34,584 nucleotides of DNA from Ahniella sp. GTDB lineage: Bacteria; Pseudomonadota; Gammaproteobacteria; Xanthomonadales; Ahniellaceae. How positions within the stretch are numbered: the stretch's first letter is position 1; every line of letters begins with the position of its first letter. The notes under the pieces were generated by a model. The model was not told where the DNA came from. It did no database searches and saw only the letters and a list, made by a program, of their open reading frames with translations. The stretch is taken from positions 1 through 34,584 of the forward strand of contig JADJRU010000030.1 in the NCBI GenBank assembly GCA_016712105.1, read 5' to 3'. Position numbers and translations under genes: made by a program. Positions 1 through 7,130 of the stretch are shown piece after piece.

Positions 1-75
1 GATGAATTCGGTACAGCATTCCGGTTCAAGCCGGTACGGCATTCCGGTCCAAGCCGGTACGGTTATCCACAGGCA
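1..75. repeat. IS21 left-end repeats
   Basis: Two tandem ~23-bp units begin at GGTAC near 10 and 33, and a third partial unit runs into GGTTATCCACAGG at 61-73. They are the inverted counterpart of the array at 2424-2510 and are presumed IstA binding sites. The outermost bases lie beyond the window. Confidence 0.75.
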
Positions 76-124
76 GGTGGGGGTTGGATGATCGCAGGAT
101 TGCGATCGTGATTCCTGGCCGGGG

Positions 125-856
125 TTAGGTGGCCTTTCTCCTCCTCATCGATTCGCCTTTGAGCGCGAGTTTGTAAGCGTTGTGCACGACCCGGTCGAGT
201 ATCGCGTCGGCGAGCGTGGGTTCGCCGAGCCAGCCATGCCACTGCTCAACCGGCAGTTGGCTAGTGAGAATGGTGCTGCTCTTGTCGAAGCGGTCGTCGA
301 CAATTTCGAGCAGGTCACGCTGGTGCACATCCGCGATCGGCGCGAGGCCGAAGTCGTCGAGGATCAGCAAGCGGAACTTGGCGAGATGTTTGAACAATGC
401 GCCTTTGCGCTTGAGCGCGTCTGCGCAGATCAATTCTTCGACGAGCCGCGGCATGCGCAGGTAGCGCACGCTGATGTCCTGGCGACAAGCCTGCTGACCG
501 ATGGCGCAGGCGAGGTAGCTCTTGCCCACGCCGGTGGGGCCAGTGATCAACAGATTGCGCTTGTCTTCGACGAAGGCCAGCGTCGTCAATTGTGCGACGA
601 GCGACTTGTCGAGGCCACGTGGCGTGCGTTGGTCAAGGTCTTCGAGGCTTGCTGACTGCCCGAGCTTCGCCCAGCGCAGACGCTGCGCGTAGCGATAGTT
701 CGAGCGCTCGGACTGTTCGGCGTCGACGAGTAGTGCCATGCGGTCATTGAACGGCAGACCGGCGAGATCGCTGCTCTGCAGCTGTGCCGAGAACTGGCGC
801 GCCATGCCGCGCAGGCCCAATGCCTGCAACGCCTGATAGAGAGGTTCAGTGAGCAT
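125..856 (-). CDS. istB: IS21 helper ATPase IstB
   Basis: 243-aa AAA+ ATPase that assists the IstA transposase in target selection and strand transfer. Walker A is GPTGVGKS around residues 107-114 and Walker B is LLILDDFGL around 164-172. Length and order (istA then istB) are standard for the family. Its start overlaps the 3' end of istA by 11 bp, so the two are probably translationally coupled. No frameshift is seen, so the gene looks intact. Identity is clear from the motifs and the partner gene. Confidence 0.95.
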   Translation of the reverse strand: MLTEPLYQALQALGLRGMARQFSAQLQSSDLAGLPFNDRMALLVDAEQSERSNYRYAQRLRWAKLGQSASLEDLDQRTPRGLDKSLVAQLTTLAFVEDKRNLLITGPTGVGKSYLACAIGQQACRQDISVRYLRMPRLVEELICADALKRKGALFKHLAKFRLLILDDFGLAPIADVHQRDLLEIVDDRFDKSSTILTSQLPVEQWHGWLGEPTLADAILDRVVHNAYKLALKGESMRRRKAT

Positions 857-2378
857 GGCGATCTCCGTAGTAGGCCGCGCCGCGCACGTTGGCGTGTTCG
901 ATCACGACCGGCGGTGGTGTCGGCGTCGGCATCGGATGGCGGATCAGATCGTTGATCGCGCGATAGCTGATCGCATGCAGCTCGAGTGCGCGGCGGCACG
1001 CCGCCTCCAGCGCTTCGGCGCCGTGATCCTTGGCCAGGCGCAGGATGCCGAGGCTGGTGCGATAGGTCTGCTCCGCATGCGTCTTGCGCGTCGCCTGTGC
1101 CGCAATCACCTGCGCCGTCGCTTCGCCGATCGCGGCAGCGCGCCGCTGCAAGCTGCTTTGCGTACGATCGAGATAGCCGCGGTGCTTCTCCGGCAGATGC
1201 TCTGGCTTGGTGCTGCAATCGCCTGGCTTGTAGCCGACCGGATGAGCTGCGACCAGTTGGCTATTGCGGTAGACCTCGATCAGCGTCGCGCCCACGCGCA
1301 CATCGACCTGCTGGCGAATCAGTGCATGGGGCACCGAGTACAGGCGCTTGTCGACCTCGATGTGATAGTCGATGTTAACCCGCGCCTTGCGCCAATGACC
1401 GTACTGGAATGTCGACGCCGGCAAAGGTCGCAAATGCGCACGTTCTTCAACGAGCGAGAGATCGCGCGATCCTTCGCGCTTCGCGAACGGCTTGGCGTTG
1501 AGCTTCGCAACACCCTCGTGGATCGCGACATTCAACTCGGCCAGTGAGAAGAAGACCCGATCGCGCAGCGGTGCCAGCACCGACTGTGTCACCAGGCGCA
1601 CCGCGTTCTCGACCTTGGCCTTGTCGTCTGGTGAACGCACTCGTGCCGGCAGGATCGTCGTGCCGACATGCTCGGCCCACTCCTGATAACTGGTGTTTAT
1701 CGCAGGTTCGTAGCGATCGGTCCGCGTCACCGCAGCCTTGAGGTTGTCGGGCACGATCGCGCCTGGCACGCCGCCAAACGCAATCAGCGCGTGATCGTTC
1801 GCGGCGATCCAGTCGGCTTCGTTCTGCGTCCACGTCGCCTCGGCATAGATCGCCGACGAGAAGCCAAGCGACGAGACGAATACTTGCGCTTTGCGCTGCT
1901 CACCGGTGCGCGCATCGGTGACCGCCATGCACAGCCCGGCGTAGTCGACGAACGCCTTCTCCCCCGGCCGGTGTTGCATGCGCATCACTGGATCGCAGCT
2001 GCTTTGATACACCTGCAATCGCGCGCAGAACTGCGAATAGGCCAACGCCTGTGCGCCATGCGCGGACACGTACTCCTGCCACAGCAGCATGCGCGTCACG
2101 CCCTTGCGCTTCAGCTCAGTCGCGACCTTGGCGAAATCCGGATCCGCCGACCGCGCCAACGGCGCCGTCGGATACAGGCGCGCATACAGCGAATCCTCAT
2201 CCAGCTCCGCCGGCAACGGCCAGGTCAGCCCCGCCTGCGCAAAGCGCTCGACCGCCGACTGCACCGTCGATCGCGCCATCCCAAGGCTCGCCGCGATCTC
2301 CGAATACGAGCGCTGCTCGGCAAACCGCAGCCGCGCCAAACTCATTAACTGCCTCATCGGCATCCTCCGGTAGCTCAT
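846..2378 (-). CDS. istA: IS21 transposase IstA (DDE integrase fold)
   Basis: 510-aa transposase. The N-terminus carries a helix-turn-helix (SYSEIAASLGMARSTVQ, residues ~24-40) for binding the terminal repeats. The DDE catalytic residues fit VDYAG (~144), VPDNLKAAV (~210) and KAKVENAV (~254), the last giving the glutamate. The C-terminal half has the usual RLYSVPHALI region. The ATG at 2376-2378 is preceded on the minus strand by a purine-rich GAGGGG. istB follows with an 11-bp overlap. The reading frame is complete, so the IS could be active if both ends are intact. Confidence 0.95.
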   Translation of the reverse strand: MSYRRMPMRQLMSLARLRFAEQRSYSEIAASLGMARSTVQSAVERFAQAGLTWPLPAELDEDSLYARLYPTAPLARSADPDFAKVATELKRKGVTRMLLWQEYVSAHGAQALAYSQFCARLQVYQSSCDPVMRMQHRPGEKAFVDYAGLCMAVTDARTGEQRKAQVFVSSLGFSSAIYAEATWTQNEADWIAANDHALIAFGGVPGAIVPDNLKAAVTRTDRYEPAINTSYQEWAEHVGTTILPARVRSPDDKAKVENAVRLVTQSVLAPLRDRVFFSLAELNVAIHEGVAKLNAKPFAKREGSRDLSLVEERAHLRPLPASTFQYGHWRKARVNIDYHIEVDKRLYSVPHALIRQQVDVRVGATLIEVYRNSQLVAAHPVGYKPGDCSTKPEHLPEKHRGYLDRTQSSLQRRAAAIGEATAQVIAAQATRKTHAEQTYRTSLGILRLAKDHGAEALEAACRRALELHAISYRAINDLIRHPMPTPTPPPVVIEHANVRGAAYYGDRHAH

Positions 2379-2423
2379 CGACCCCTCGCTCTCTGCGAAG
2401 GGCCAGTGTCCCCACCGGCATCC

Positions 2424-2510
2424 CCTGTGGATAACCGTACCGACTTGAATCAGAACCCTGTACCGACTTGAACCGGAATGCCGTACCGACTTGGATCAGA
2501 ATCCGCGTCA
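2424..2510. repeat. IS21 right-end repeats
   Basis: Read on the minus strand these bases give GGTAC-headed units ending in AAGTC, plus the GGTACGGTTATCCACAGG block, matching the left end in inverted order. Individual units differ at a few positions. The outer end is taken at CA, 2509-2510, because IS21 elements usually end TG...CA. Confidence 0.75.
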
Positions 2511-2544
2511 GCACATCAGTCCCTCCTCCGGGGCATCGTTTGTT

Positions 2545-2805
2545 GTGAGCGATGCGGAGATGGACCAATTTGACACTCAAGTAGCAGACTGCCTAGCCTT
2601 CCTCATCAGTCATCAGGCCGCACTCGCAGCAGCCGCATCTATACCTGGCGTCGATAATGCTGTCGTTAATTTCGGGGTTGAGTTGCGCGATGTCGCAGTT
2701 CACGTAGATCTGTTTCCTGCGGCATTGGTCGCTGCTGCAGCCAGTTGTGGAGTGGCCTTGGCAATTTCGCATTATCCACAGGGCTTTCCGGAATCAGAGA
2801 GCTAA
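2545..2805 (+). CDS. Cassette gene 1: small protein of unknown function
   Basis: First gene after the IS and first of the plus-strand cassette run. Possible starts are GTG 2545 and ATG 2560 (MDQFDTQVADCL), giving 81-86 aa; reading further upstream would run into the IS end. Alanine-rich central helix followed by VVNFGVELRDVAVHVDLFP, which looks like a beta-alpha fold. No family was recognised. The stop codon TAA lies inside the R'' box of the attC that follows, as is common in integron cassettes. The natural 5' end of this cassette has been lost to the IS insertion. Confidence 0.6.
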   Translation: MSDAEMDQFDTQVADCLAFLISHQAALAAAASIPGVDNAVVNFGVELRDVAVHVDLFPAALVAAAASCGVALAISHYPQGFPESES

Positions 2806-2888
2806 CTATGCGTCAAGCGGACCGGGGGAGAGTGTTTGATGTTTCCTGGCACGTTGTCGGCCAGCGGCCGCTTCACGCGGCGTTGAGG
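2800..2888 (+). other. attC site 1 (interrupted by repeat R1)
   Basis: R'' is AGCTAAC at 2800-2806. The left arm GCGTCAAGCGGACC (2810-2823) pairs with the right arm GGCCGCTTCACGC (2865-2877), leaving unpaired bases as attC sites do. The site then reaches CGGCGTT at 2878-2884. The expected R' box is split: GTT is followed by GAGG of repeat R1, and the natural remainder (GTTAGGAC) reappears at 3043-3050. Removing R1 gives CGGCGTTAGGAC, a normal attC end. Confidence 0.75.
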
Positions 2889-3045
2889 CTGTAGAAGAAT
2901 TCCTTCAAGAGATAATTGCATCGGGAGTGCTGAAAAGTGACCGCACCAGTCGGGCTATATTCAACGATCGGCAGTTCGGTAGGGGTAAAAAGCACCCCAA
3001 AATTATCCCGCGGATCGCTGTTTCGACTTTTTCTACAGCCTCGTT
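2882..3045 (+). repeat. Intercassette repeat R1 (type copy, 164 bp)
   Basis: Best-preserved copy of an eight-member repeat. It starts GTTGAGGCTGTAGAA at 2882 and ends TTCTACAGCCTCGTT at 3045. GAGGCTGTAGAA (2885-2896) and TTCTACAGCCTC (3031-3042) are perfect 12-bp inverted repeats, each flanked outside by GTT. The conserved core GGGAGTGCTGAAAAGTGACC begins at 2923. It encodes no transposase. It lies exactly in the crossover triplet of attC 1 and ends 9 bp before the ATG of the next gene. It could be a MITE-like insertion with GTT duplication or a cassette-like unit. Confidence 0.85.
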
Positions 3046-3054
3046 AGGACTCAA

Positions 3055-3348
3055 ATGAAGCAGCGCGTCGTTTACATAGATGTCGATGACACCTTGATTC
3101 GTTCGTTCGGGACGAAACGCATGCCAATGGCTTCGGTCGTTGCTAGCGTACGCGCGCTTCACGAGCAGGGCGTTGCGCTCTATCTCTGGAGCTCTGGCGG
3201 TGGAGACTACGCCAGGGAATCAGCTGCGGAGCTAGGTATCGAGACCCTATTCATCGCCTTCTTGCCAAAGCCGGACGTCTACATTGATGATCAGTCGTTC
3301 GACGAGTGGCGTCTCTGTCGACATGTCCCTACCGGGCAATGCGGCTGA
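3055..3348 (+). CDS. Cassette gene 2: compact HAD-superfamily phosphatase
   Basis: 97-aa protein with the HAD motif I DVDDT (residues 9-13, nucleophile Asp9 and acid Asp11), motif II in LWSSGG (~44-49) and an acidic motif IV in YIDDQS (~76-81). It lacks cap domains, so it belongs to the very short HAD proteins; the substrate is unknown. The ATG follows directly on the end of repeat R1 (GTTAGGACTCAAATG). The stop TGA at 3346-3348 sits 1 base before attC 2. There is no strong ribosome-binding site, so expression may depend on the repeat or on upstream genes. Confidence 0.8.
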   Translation: MKQRVVYIDVDDTLIRSFGTKRMPMASVVASVRALHEQGVALYLWSSGGGDYARESAAELGIETLFIAFLPKPDVYIDDQSFDEWRLCRHVPTGQCG

Positions 3349-3349
3349 T

Positions 3350-3409
3350 GCCTAACCAATCATTCAAGCCGAAGCCACTGCGTGGGTCGACTTAATACAG
3401 GCGTTAGTC
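3350..3409 (+). other. attC site 2 (canonical 60-bp site)
   Basis: R'' GCCTAAC (3350-3356), left arm TTCAAGCCGAAGCC, right arm GGGTCGACTTAA and R' GTTAGTC (3403-3409). The order and spacing closely follow classical short attC sites of mobile integrons. The next gene starts at 3422, only 12 bp later, with no intercassette repeat. This junction is the natural uninterrupted control for the others. Confidence 0.9.
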
Positions 3410-3421
3410 CGAGAAGCTCGC

Positions 3422-4027
3422 ATGGAAAAAGTTGCATGCAAGGAATGTGGGGCAATGATCCTGCCTGCGACGGCAGAGCGTACGGGTGGGCGCTGCATGC
3501 CCTGCAAGAATGGCATCAGGAAGAGCATTGAGGCCGGCATTGCATGGCGGGAGAAAGATAGGGAACTGGACCGAACGTGCCCGTTCCGCGCGCTGTGGCG
3601 CTCACTTCACGAAAGGATCCATTCCCGAGGGGGTGGCTTGGATTCGTTGAGCCTCGTCGAGAGGCGCTACTGGGTTCTCAACGTCTTCGAGGGTGAGATT
3701 TTCAACGGTGGCTTCGATCAATACTTCCACAATAGTTCGGGCTCTCAGTTCAACGAGACAGTCGACGCGCTGAAGGAAATCGATGCAACCGATGCCCTTT
3801 CTCTACTGCAAACAGCGAAGCAGTTGATCTTCTCCGACCGAAACGTTCCGAAAGACACAGGAGAACGACGTCAGCTGATGCTTTCTCTCTGGCCGGGTTC
3901 GACGCCGGGCTTGGATGCCTTGGATCGAAAGTATTGGGAGCTACCGAGTAGGATCGGCGAAACGTTGGAGCGCTACGCGGTGGCTCAGGGCCTTGTCTCA
4001 GTTGCGGGCACCCTCTGCTTCGGATAG
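3422..4027 (+). CDS. Cassette gene 3: DMP19/DUF4375-like protein with N-terminal zinc ribbon
   Basis: 201 aa. Residues ~70-195 match the DMP19 (DUF4375) pattern: LVERRYWVLNVFEGEIFNGG, FDQYFHNSSG, then an acidic helical region. The Neisseria founder of this family is a dsDNA-mimic protein that binds a repressor; whether this copy does the same is unknown. A separate N-terminal module has CKEC (residues 6-9) and CMPC (26-29), a likely zinc ribbon that is not part of the DMP19 fold. The start ATG is 12 bp after attC 2. No clear complete attC follows, so the 3' boundary of the cassette is eroded. Confidence 0.8.
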   Translation: MEKVACKECGAMILPATAERTGGRCMPCKNGIRKSIEAGIAWREKDRELDRTCPFRALWRSLHERIHSRGGGLDSLSLVERRYWVLNVFEGEIFNGGFDQYFHNSSGSQFNETVDALKEIDATDALSLLQTAKQLIFSDRNVPKDTGERRQLMLSLWPGSTPGLDALDRKYWELPSRIGETLERYAVAQGLVSVAGTLCFG

Positions 4028-4119
4028 TGAGTAGCCTTTCCCGTCACGGAGACTTTAAGTGCGCCTGTGGTCTGAGCTCGTCTCTTGCACGTTCAACGTT
4101 CTGGCTGGACAAGAGTTCG

Positions 4120-4145
4120 GCCTAACATTTCACTCAAGCAGCAGC
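4120..4145 (+). other. Possible attC remnant
   Basis: GCCTAACATTTCACTCAAGC has the R''-plus-left-arm look of an attC, but no matching right arm or GTTRRRY box follows before the next gene. It is probably a truncated site left by a deletion that fused two cassettes. Confidence 0.3.
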
Positions 4146-4162
4146 TCGACTGGAAGGACTTC

Positions 4163-4702
4163 GTGATCGTACAGACTCCAATTGGCCGCATTGAGTTCGA
4201 GGCCATTGCTAGCGGAGCACCGCTACTTGAGCCGGAAGTACGATTCCTGGATCGTGCTTTCTCACCAGAACTGCCGCCAGGAATGAAGGTCGAGAAGGTG
4301 GTCGCGGTCATAGTGCTGCTGAAGCCTGCGTCTCACCTTCGAAACGTCAGCGTACGGTGTCGTTGGCTGGATCAACTGCAGGTCGTTGCTGACCCTGAAT
4401 CAGGGGAACACCTCGATGCTCAGTCTTGGCAGACTCAAGGAAGGATTGTCACTGTGGGCACCGAGGATTTCGAAGCCCTCCATGCCAGCCTGCCACAATG
4501 TGGCTTTGCAGAGCGCGACTACCCGGTGCAGTATCATCCTCACGGAATCGAGATTCACGTTCCTTTGGGTCCATCCAACTACCCTACAAGCTTCCATTTT
4601 GTAGTTGCCATCAATTCATGGCCTGAATCAACCGAGTGCTCCGCTTGGTACGCAGTCGATGTCCCCCACAAAGCAGTTCTTGCGCTCTTGAGTGGAAGCT
4701 GA
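4163..4702 (+). CDS. Cassette gene 4: unknown protein, 179 aa
   Basis: Start chosen at GTG 4163 because GGAAGGA at 4152-4158 is a good Shine-Dalgarno at proper spacing. The frame is open upstream to 4085, but that part crosses the attC remnant. The protein begins IVQTPIGRIEFEAI and has beta-rich stretches (KVEKVVAVIVLLK; FHFVVAINSWPE) with no signal peptide or membrane segment. No family was recognised. The TGA stop at 4700-4702 lies in the R'' region of attC 4, so gene and site form a typical cassette. Confidence 0.7.
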   Translation: MIVQTPIGRIEFEAIASGAPLLEPEVRFLDRAFSPELPPGMKVEKVVAVIVLLKPASHLRNVSVRCRWLDQLQVVADPESGEHLDAQSWQTQGRIVTVGTEDFEALHASLPQCGFAERDYPVQYHPHGIEIHVPLGPSNYPTSFHFVVAINSWPESTECSAWYAVDVPHKAVLALLSGS

Positions 4703-4787
4703 CTATGCGTTCAAGCCGACCGCTGGTAGATGCTTTCGCGTTTACTCTTGAACTGTCGGCCATCGGTCGCTCAACGCGGCGTTATGC
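4697..4787 (+). other. attC site 4 (91 bp)
   Basis: Left arm GCGTTCAAGCCGACCG (4708-4723) pairs with right arm CGGTCGCTCAACGC (4764-4777) with one extrahelical base. The site is closed by GGCGTTATGC with R' GTTATGC at 4781-4787. R'' is AGCTGAC, slightly off consensus. No repeat follows, so like attC 2 this junction is uninterrupted. Confidence 0.85.
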
Positions 4788-4936
4788 GGCAACCGAAGTG
4801 ATGGTCCCTTTCTGATCAACCGAGGTTTCGTTCATTTCCCCTACATGCTGGTCAGTCCTCTCTCTCGTCCGTAACGCCATCGTCATCTTTGGGTCGATAG
4901 TTTGCCGGCCGCTGGCCAGGGCGATACACTCTGACC

Positions 4937-5138
4937 ATGTTTGATGGCGCCAGTTACCTCCTTGGTGAGTTCAAGCGCCTGCGGGACGAGGAGCGCTACT
5001 TCGAAACGCTGATCTTCGGCCGAGCAGTTGCAGGGCCAGCTGCTCCACTACGAGGACACCTTGGAGCGCATGGGCATGCAGTTGCCCTACAGTGGTTCCA
5101 TCAAATCCAGGTTGGTCGCGGATGACTACGAAGGGTAG
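4937..5138 (+). pseudogene. Cassette gene 5: small coiled-coil protein, frameshifted
   Basis: The frame from ATG 4937 gives MFDGASYLLGEFKRLRDEERYFETLI. It then shifts near 5011-5017, where one extra base in GATCTTCGG would explain the break. The continuation in the other frame reads AEQLQGQLLHYEDTLERMG and ends at TAG 5136-5138. Joined, this is a 66-aa acidic, coiled-coil-like protein. Left uncorrected, the first frame ends at 5125 with a low-complexity tail. It is either a one-base sequencing indel or a recent mutation. Function unknown. Confidence 0.5.
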
Positions 5139-5180
5139 CGGGCGCGACGCACTTGCGGCCGCCGGACTGCGTCGTTGAGG
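5138..5180 (+). other. Candidate degenerate attC before R2
   Basis: A hairpin GACGCA (5146-5151) / TGCGTC (5168-5173) is followed at once by GTTGAGG. The position, just after the stop codon and just before a repeat, fits an attC right end. The R'' box is not recognisable. Confidence 0.3.
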
Positions 5181-5370
5181 CTGTAGAGAAGCCGCTTGTT
5201 GCGAACAGAAAAGGTTCGACTGGCCACCCGGAAATGTCTCCGCGATATGGCGGGCTGCATGGGTTGCTGATCCACTGGGTATTCGGTTCCGAACCAGTTC
5301 GCACCTATGCGCTCAAGGCGCCGTTGCAAGGTCTTTGGTCATCCCCATGCCGCCGTTCTGCATCTTGGCA
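5174..5370 (+). repeat. Intercassette repeat R2 (variant form)
   Basis: Starts GTTGAGGCTGTAGAGAAG. It shares with R5 the block CCCGGAAATGTCTCCGCGAT (from 5228), which differs from the R1-type core. The right end is uncertain; TTCTGCATCTTGGCAAC near 5356-5372 is the best match to the terminal TTCTACAGCCTCGTT. The rest of the 5139-5494 gap holds a short attC-like piece (CCAACCAGGCGTTCAAGCC, 5406-5424) but no gene. Confidence 0.55.
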
Positions 5371-5494
5371 ACTTCCAGATGTGGTGCACCGCGGCGTTTG
5401 TCGGCCAACCAGGCGTTCAAGCCGGCCGGCGAATAGGTTGCGTGTATCATCCGCGAACCGTCGCGCAGCGGCGGTTGAACACGGTGTTTTGCGC

Positions 5495-6220
5495 ATGACC
5501 CAAAGTCGCGACCGCTTCTTCCTGTGGACCACCGTGGCGATCGCCGCCACCGTGTTTGCCGGCTTCTGGTTTACGTACTTCGGTCCAATGGTTTCGGGCC
5601 GCTATGCGTCGGACGTGGTGGCCGTGCACTTGCACGGCTGGACGTTCTTCGCTTGGTACGTGTTGCTGGTGGCGCAGTCTGCGCTGGTGCAGTCGCGGCG
5701 AATGTCGCTTCATCGCACGCTGGGCGGATTGAGCATAGCGTTGGCGTCATTGATGGTCGGAACAGGCTTGTTGGTCGTTGGTGTCCGCATGGCCGATGCG
5801 TTGGAGTCCGGCGACCCGTTCTGGTCAGCTTCCGGTCCTGGGGTCTTTGCGACTCTGGTGCTGTTCGCTGCCTTCTATGTGGCGGCTCTCCGAATGCGCC
5901 GCCGACCGGATTGGCACAAACGATTGATGATCATCGCCAGCGTCGGTGGCATGGGTGCGGCCACGTTTCGCTTGTGTATGGTGCTGTTCGGACCTGACTC
6001 GGCGATGTGGCTCGGTCTTCTTGGCAGCAACCTGTTCATTGTTGCGGGCATGGTCCGTGACGGCATTTGCGACAAGCGTGTGCATCCGGCATGGTGGGTA
6101 GGACTGTCCACATGCGTCGCACTCGAGGCCGGCGCGTTGCTGCTGGTACCCACGCCCCTGGGACAGGCGGTATCGCACGCGCTGGCCGCTGTCGGCCGCA
6201 CGTTTGGCTTCTTGTATTGA
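5495..6220 (+). CDS. Cassette gene 6: polytopic inner-membrane protein
   Basis: 241 aa with about six or seven hydrophobic helices (residues ~8-28, 43-65, 75-98, 110-135, 145-165, 170-190, 205-225). Conserved-looking residues at helix ends include VHLHGW (~44-49), SLHRTLGG (~71-78) and WHKRLM (~142-147). Histidines repeated in this way resemble heme- or quinone-binding membrane proteins, but no family is assigned. ATG 5495 was chosen because the hydrophobic N-terminus begins there; the open frame further upstream crosses repeat R2. attC 6 follows the stop. Confidence 0.75.
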   Translation: MTQSRDRFFLWTTVAIAATVFAGFWFTYFGPMVSGRYASDVVAVHLHGWTFFAWYVLLVAQSALVQSRRMSLHRTLGGLSIALASLMVGTGLLVVGVRMADALESGDPFWSASGPGVFATLVLFAAFYVAALRMRRRPDWHKRLMIIASVGGMGAATFRLCMVLFGPDSAMWLGLLGSNLFIVAGMVRDGICDKRVHPAWWVGLSTCVALEAGALLLVPTPLGQAVSHALAAVGRTFGFLY

Positions 6221-6269
6221 CTCTTCCACCAGTGCATGGGCACCCAGTGAGCGGAACGGAAGAGCTTCA

Positions 6270-6320
6270 CCACAACATTCAGCGGACGGCGCTGTCCGCT
6301 GCTGATGCTGCGCGTTGAGG
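6270..6320 (+). other. attC site 6
   Basis: ACAAC at ~6272-6276 forms the R''-like end. CAGCGGAC (6280-6287) pairs perfectly with GTCCGCTG (6294-6301), and GCGCGTTGAGG closes the site at 6310-6320. Repeat R3 begins in its GTT at 6314. Confidence 0.55.
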
Positions 6321-6454
6321 ATTTAAAAAGAGCCCTTGAATGTCGAATTTGATCGGGAGTGCTGAGAAGTGCGCGCCCCAGAAGAGCCACATTCAACCAT
6401 CGATGCTTCGGCAAGGTAAGGCAATTCATCTTCGTCTTTTCTTGCAGCGTCGTT
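6314..6454 (+). repeat. Intercassette repeat R3 (short, degenerate ends)
   Basis: Starts GTTGAGGATTTAAAAAGAG and keeps the core GATCGGGAGTGCTGAGAAGTG and CACATTCAACCATC. It ends CTTTTCTTGCAGCGTCGTT at 6454. The terminal inverted repeats are clearly worn compared with R1. Confidence 0.75.
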
Positions 6455-6506
6455 TGACCACGGTGCTTTCGGTAATCGCCGTTCATTCGGTTCAGGTCGC
6501 TCGCCT

Positions 6507-6944
6507 GTGATACGCTTTTGGCAATTATTCGCCATCGAACCATCCCGTCGATTGAATGAACATGCGTGTATTTTTTGGCAATCGTTGGCGTTCGCGTTTT
6601 GGACGGTGGTTGGAATTACCTTGGTAATTCTATTTGCCAGTCACCCCGAACTTCGCCTGTTGCTTCCAATCATTGATGTGCTCGGAGTCGATGTCTTTTG
6701 CGGCCTGTTTGGCCTGCAGGTGGCAGCCGTGTTTGCGTCTTCGATTCTTCCAGCGTTAGCTAGGTTTCTGTCTCTCCTGACACCATGTCTTCGGGCAATC
6801 GATGCTGAAGTGCGCAGTATCCCATTGCTTCGAGAGGTTCGTTCTTTCATCAGTTACGGCATGTTCCATTGGACGGGGCTGCCAGACGCATGGTTTTGCA
6901 TTCACAAGTTTCTTAATCCTCCGCGCACCAGTTTCCAACCGTAA
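6507..6944 (+). CDS. Cassette gene 7: small membrane protein
   Basis: 145 aa from a GTG start. Two or three hydrophobic helices (~24-45, 52-85) are followed by a more polar tail. The start is uncertain because no strong ribosome-binding site is visible. The stop TAA at 6942-6944 is followed within 12 bp by repeat R4; only GTTCAAGCGG is left of an attC. No homology recognised. Confidence 0.55.
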   Translation: MIRFWQLFAIEPSRRLNEHACIFWQSLAFAFWTVVGITLVILFASHPELRLLLPIIDVLGVDVFCGLFGLQVAAVFASSILPALARFLSLLTPCLRAIDAEVRSIPLLREVRSFISYGMFHWTGLPDAWFCIHKFLNPPRTSFQP

Positions 6945-6956
6945 GTTCAAGCGGAG

Positions 6957-7129
6957 TTGAGGCTGTAGAAGAAATCATTGAATGCCGAGTCTGATCGGGA
7001 GTGCTGAGAAGTGTCGTCACCAGCTGAGCTACATTCAGCGCGCGACACTGAGCACTTTCATGCCCTCTGGTCCCAACCCATCGTTTCCGACCCACTGCAG
7101 CGGCCTTCGGCCACGCTCGTGCTCGGTTG
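6957..7129 (+). repeat. Intercassette repeat R4
   Basis: Starts GTTGAGGCTGTAGAAGAA, identical to R1 for its first 18 bases, and keeps GATCGGGAGTGCTGAGAAGTG and GAGCTACATTCA. The right end has diverged. GCTCGGTTGAATG at ~7119-7131 or CACTGCAGC near 7093 could be its limit. The attC that should precede it is almost wholly deleted. Confidence 0.7.
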
Positions 7130-7130
7130 A

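Larger units (their letters stand above)
1..2510 (-). mobile_element. IS21-family insertion sequence (left tip outside window)
   Basis: The element holds istA and istB on the minus strand between inverted, internally repeated ends. An 18-bp perfect inverted repeat, GGTACGGTTATCCACAGG at 56-73 and its complement at 2424-2441, marks the inner limit of each end. Outside it lie two ~23-bp direct repeats per end of the form GGTACRGNATTCCGGTTCAAGYC. Multiple terminal repeats of this kind are normal for IS21. The right end is placed at a CA dinucleotide at 2510. The matching left tip is not fully present, so the element starts a few bases before position 1. It borders the cassette array and may have replaced or separated its upstream part. 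The right boundary is an inference from the repeat pattern. Confidence 0.9.

Noticed and set aside
5495..6220. Identifying cassette gene 6 as cytochrome b561
   Set aside because: Histidines at helix ends are suggestive, but the spacing of heme-ligand pairs could not be matched to that family.
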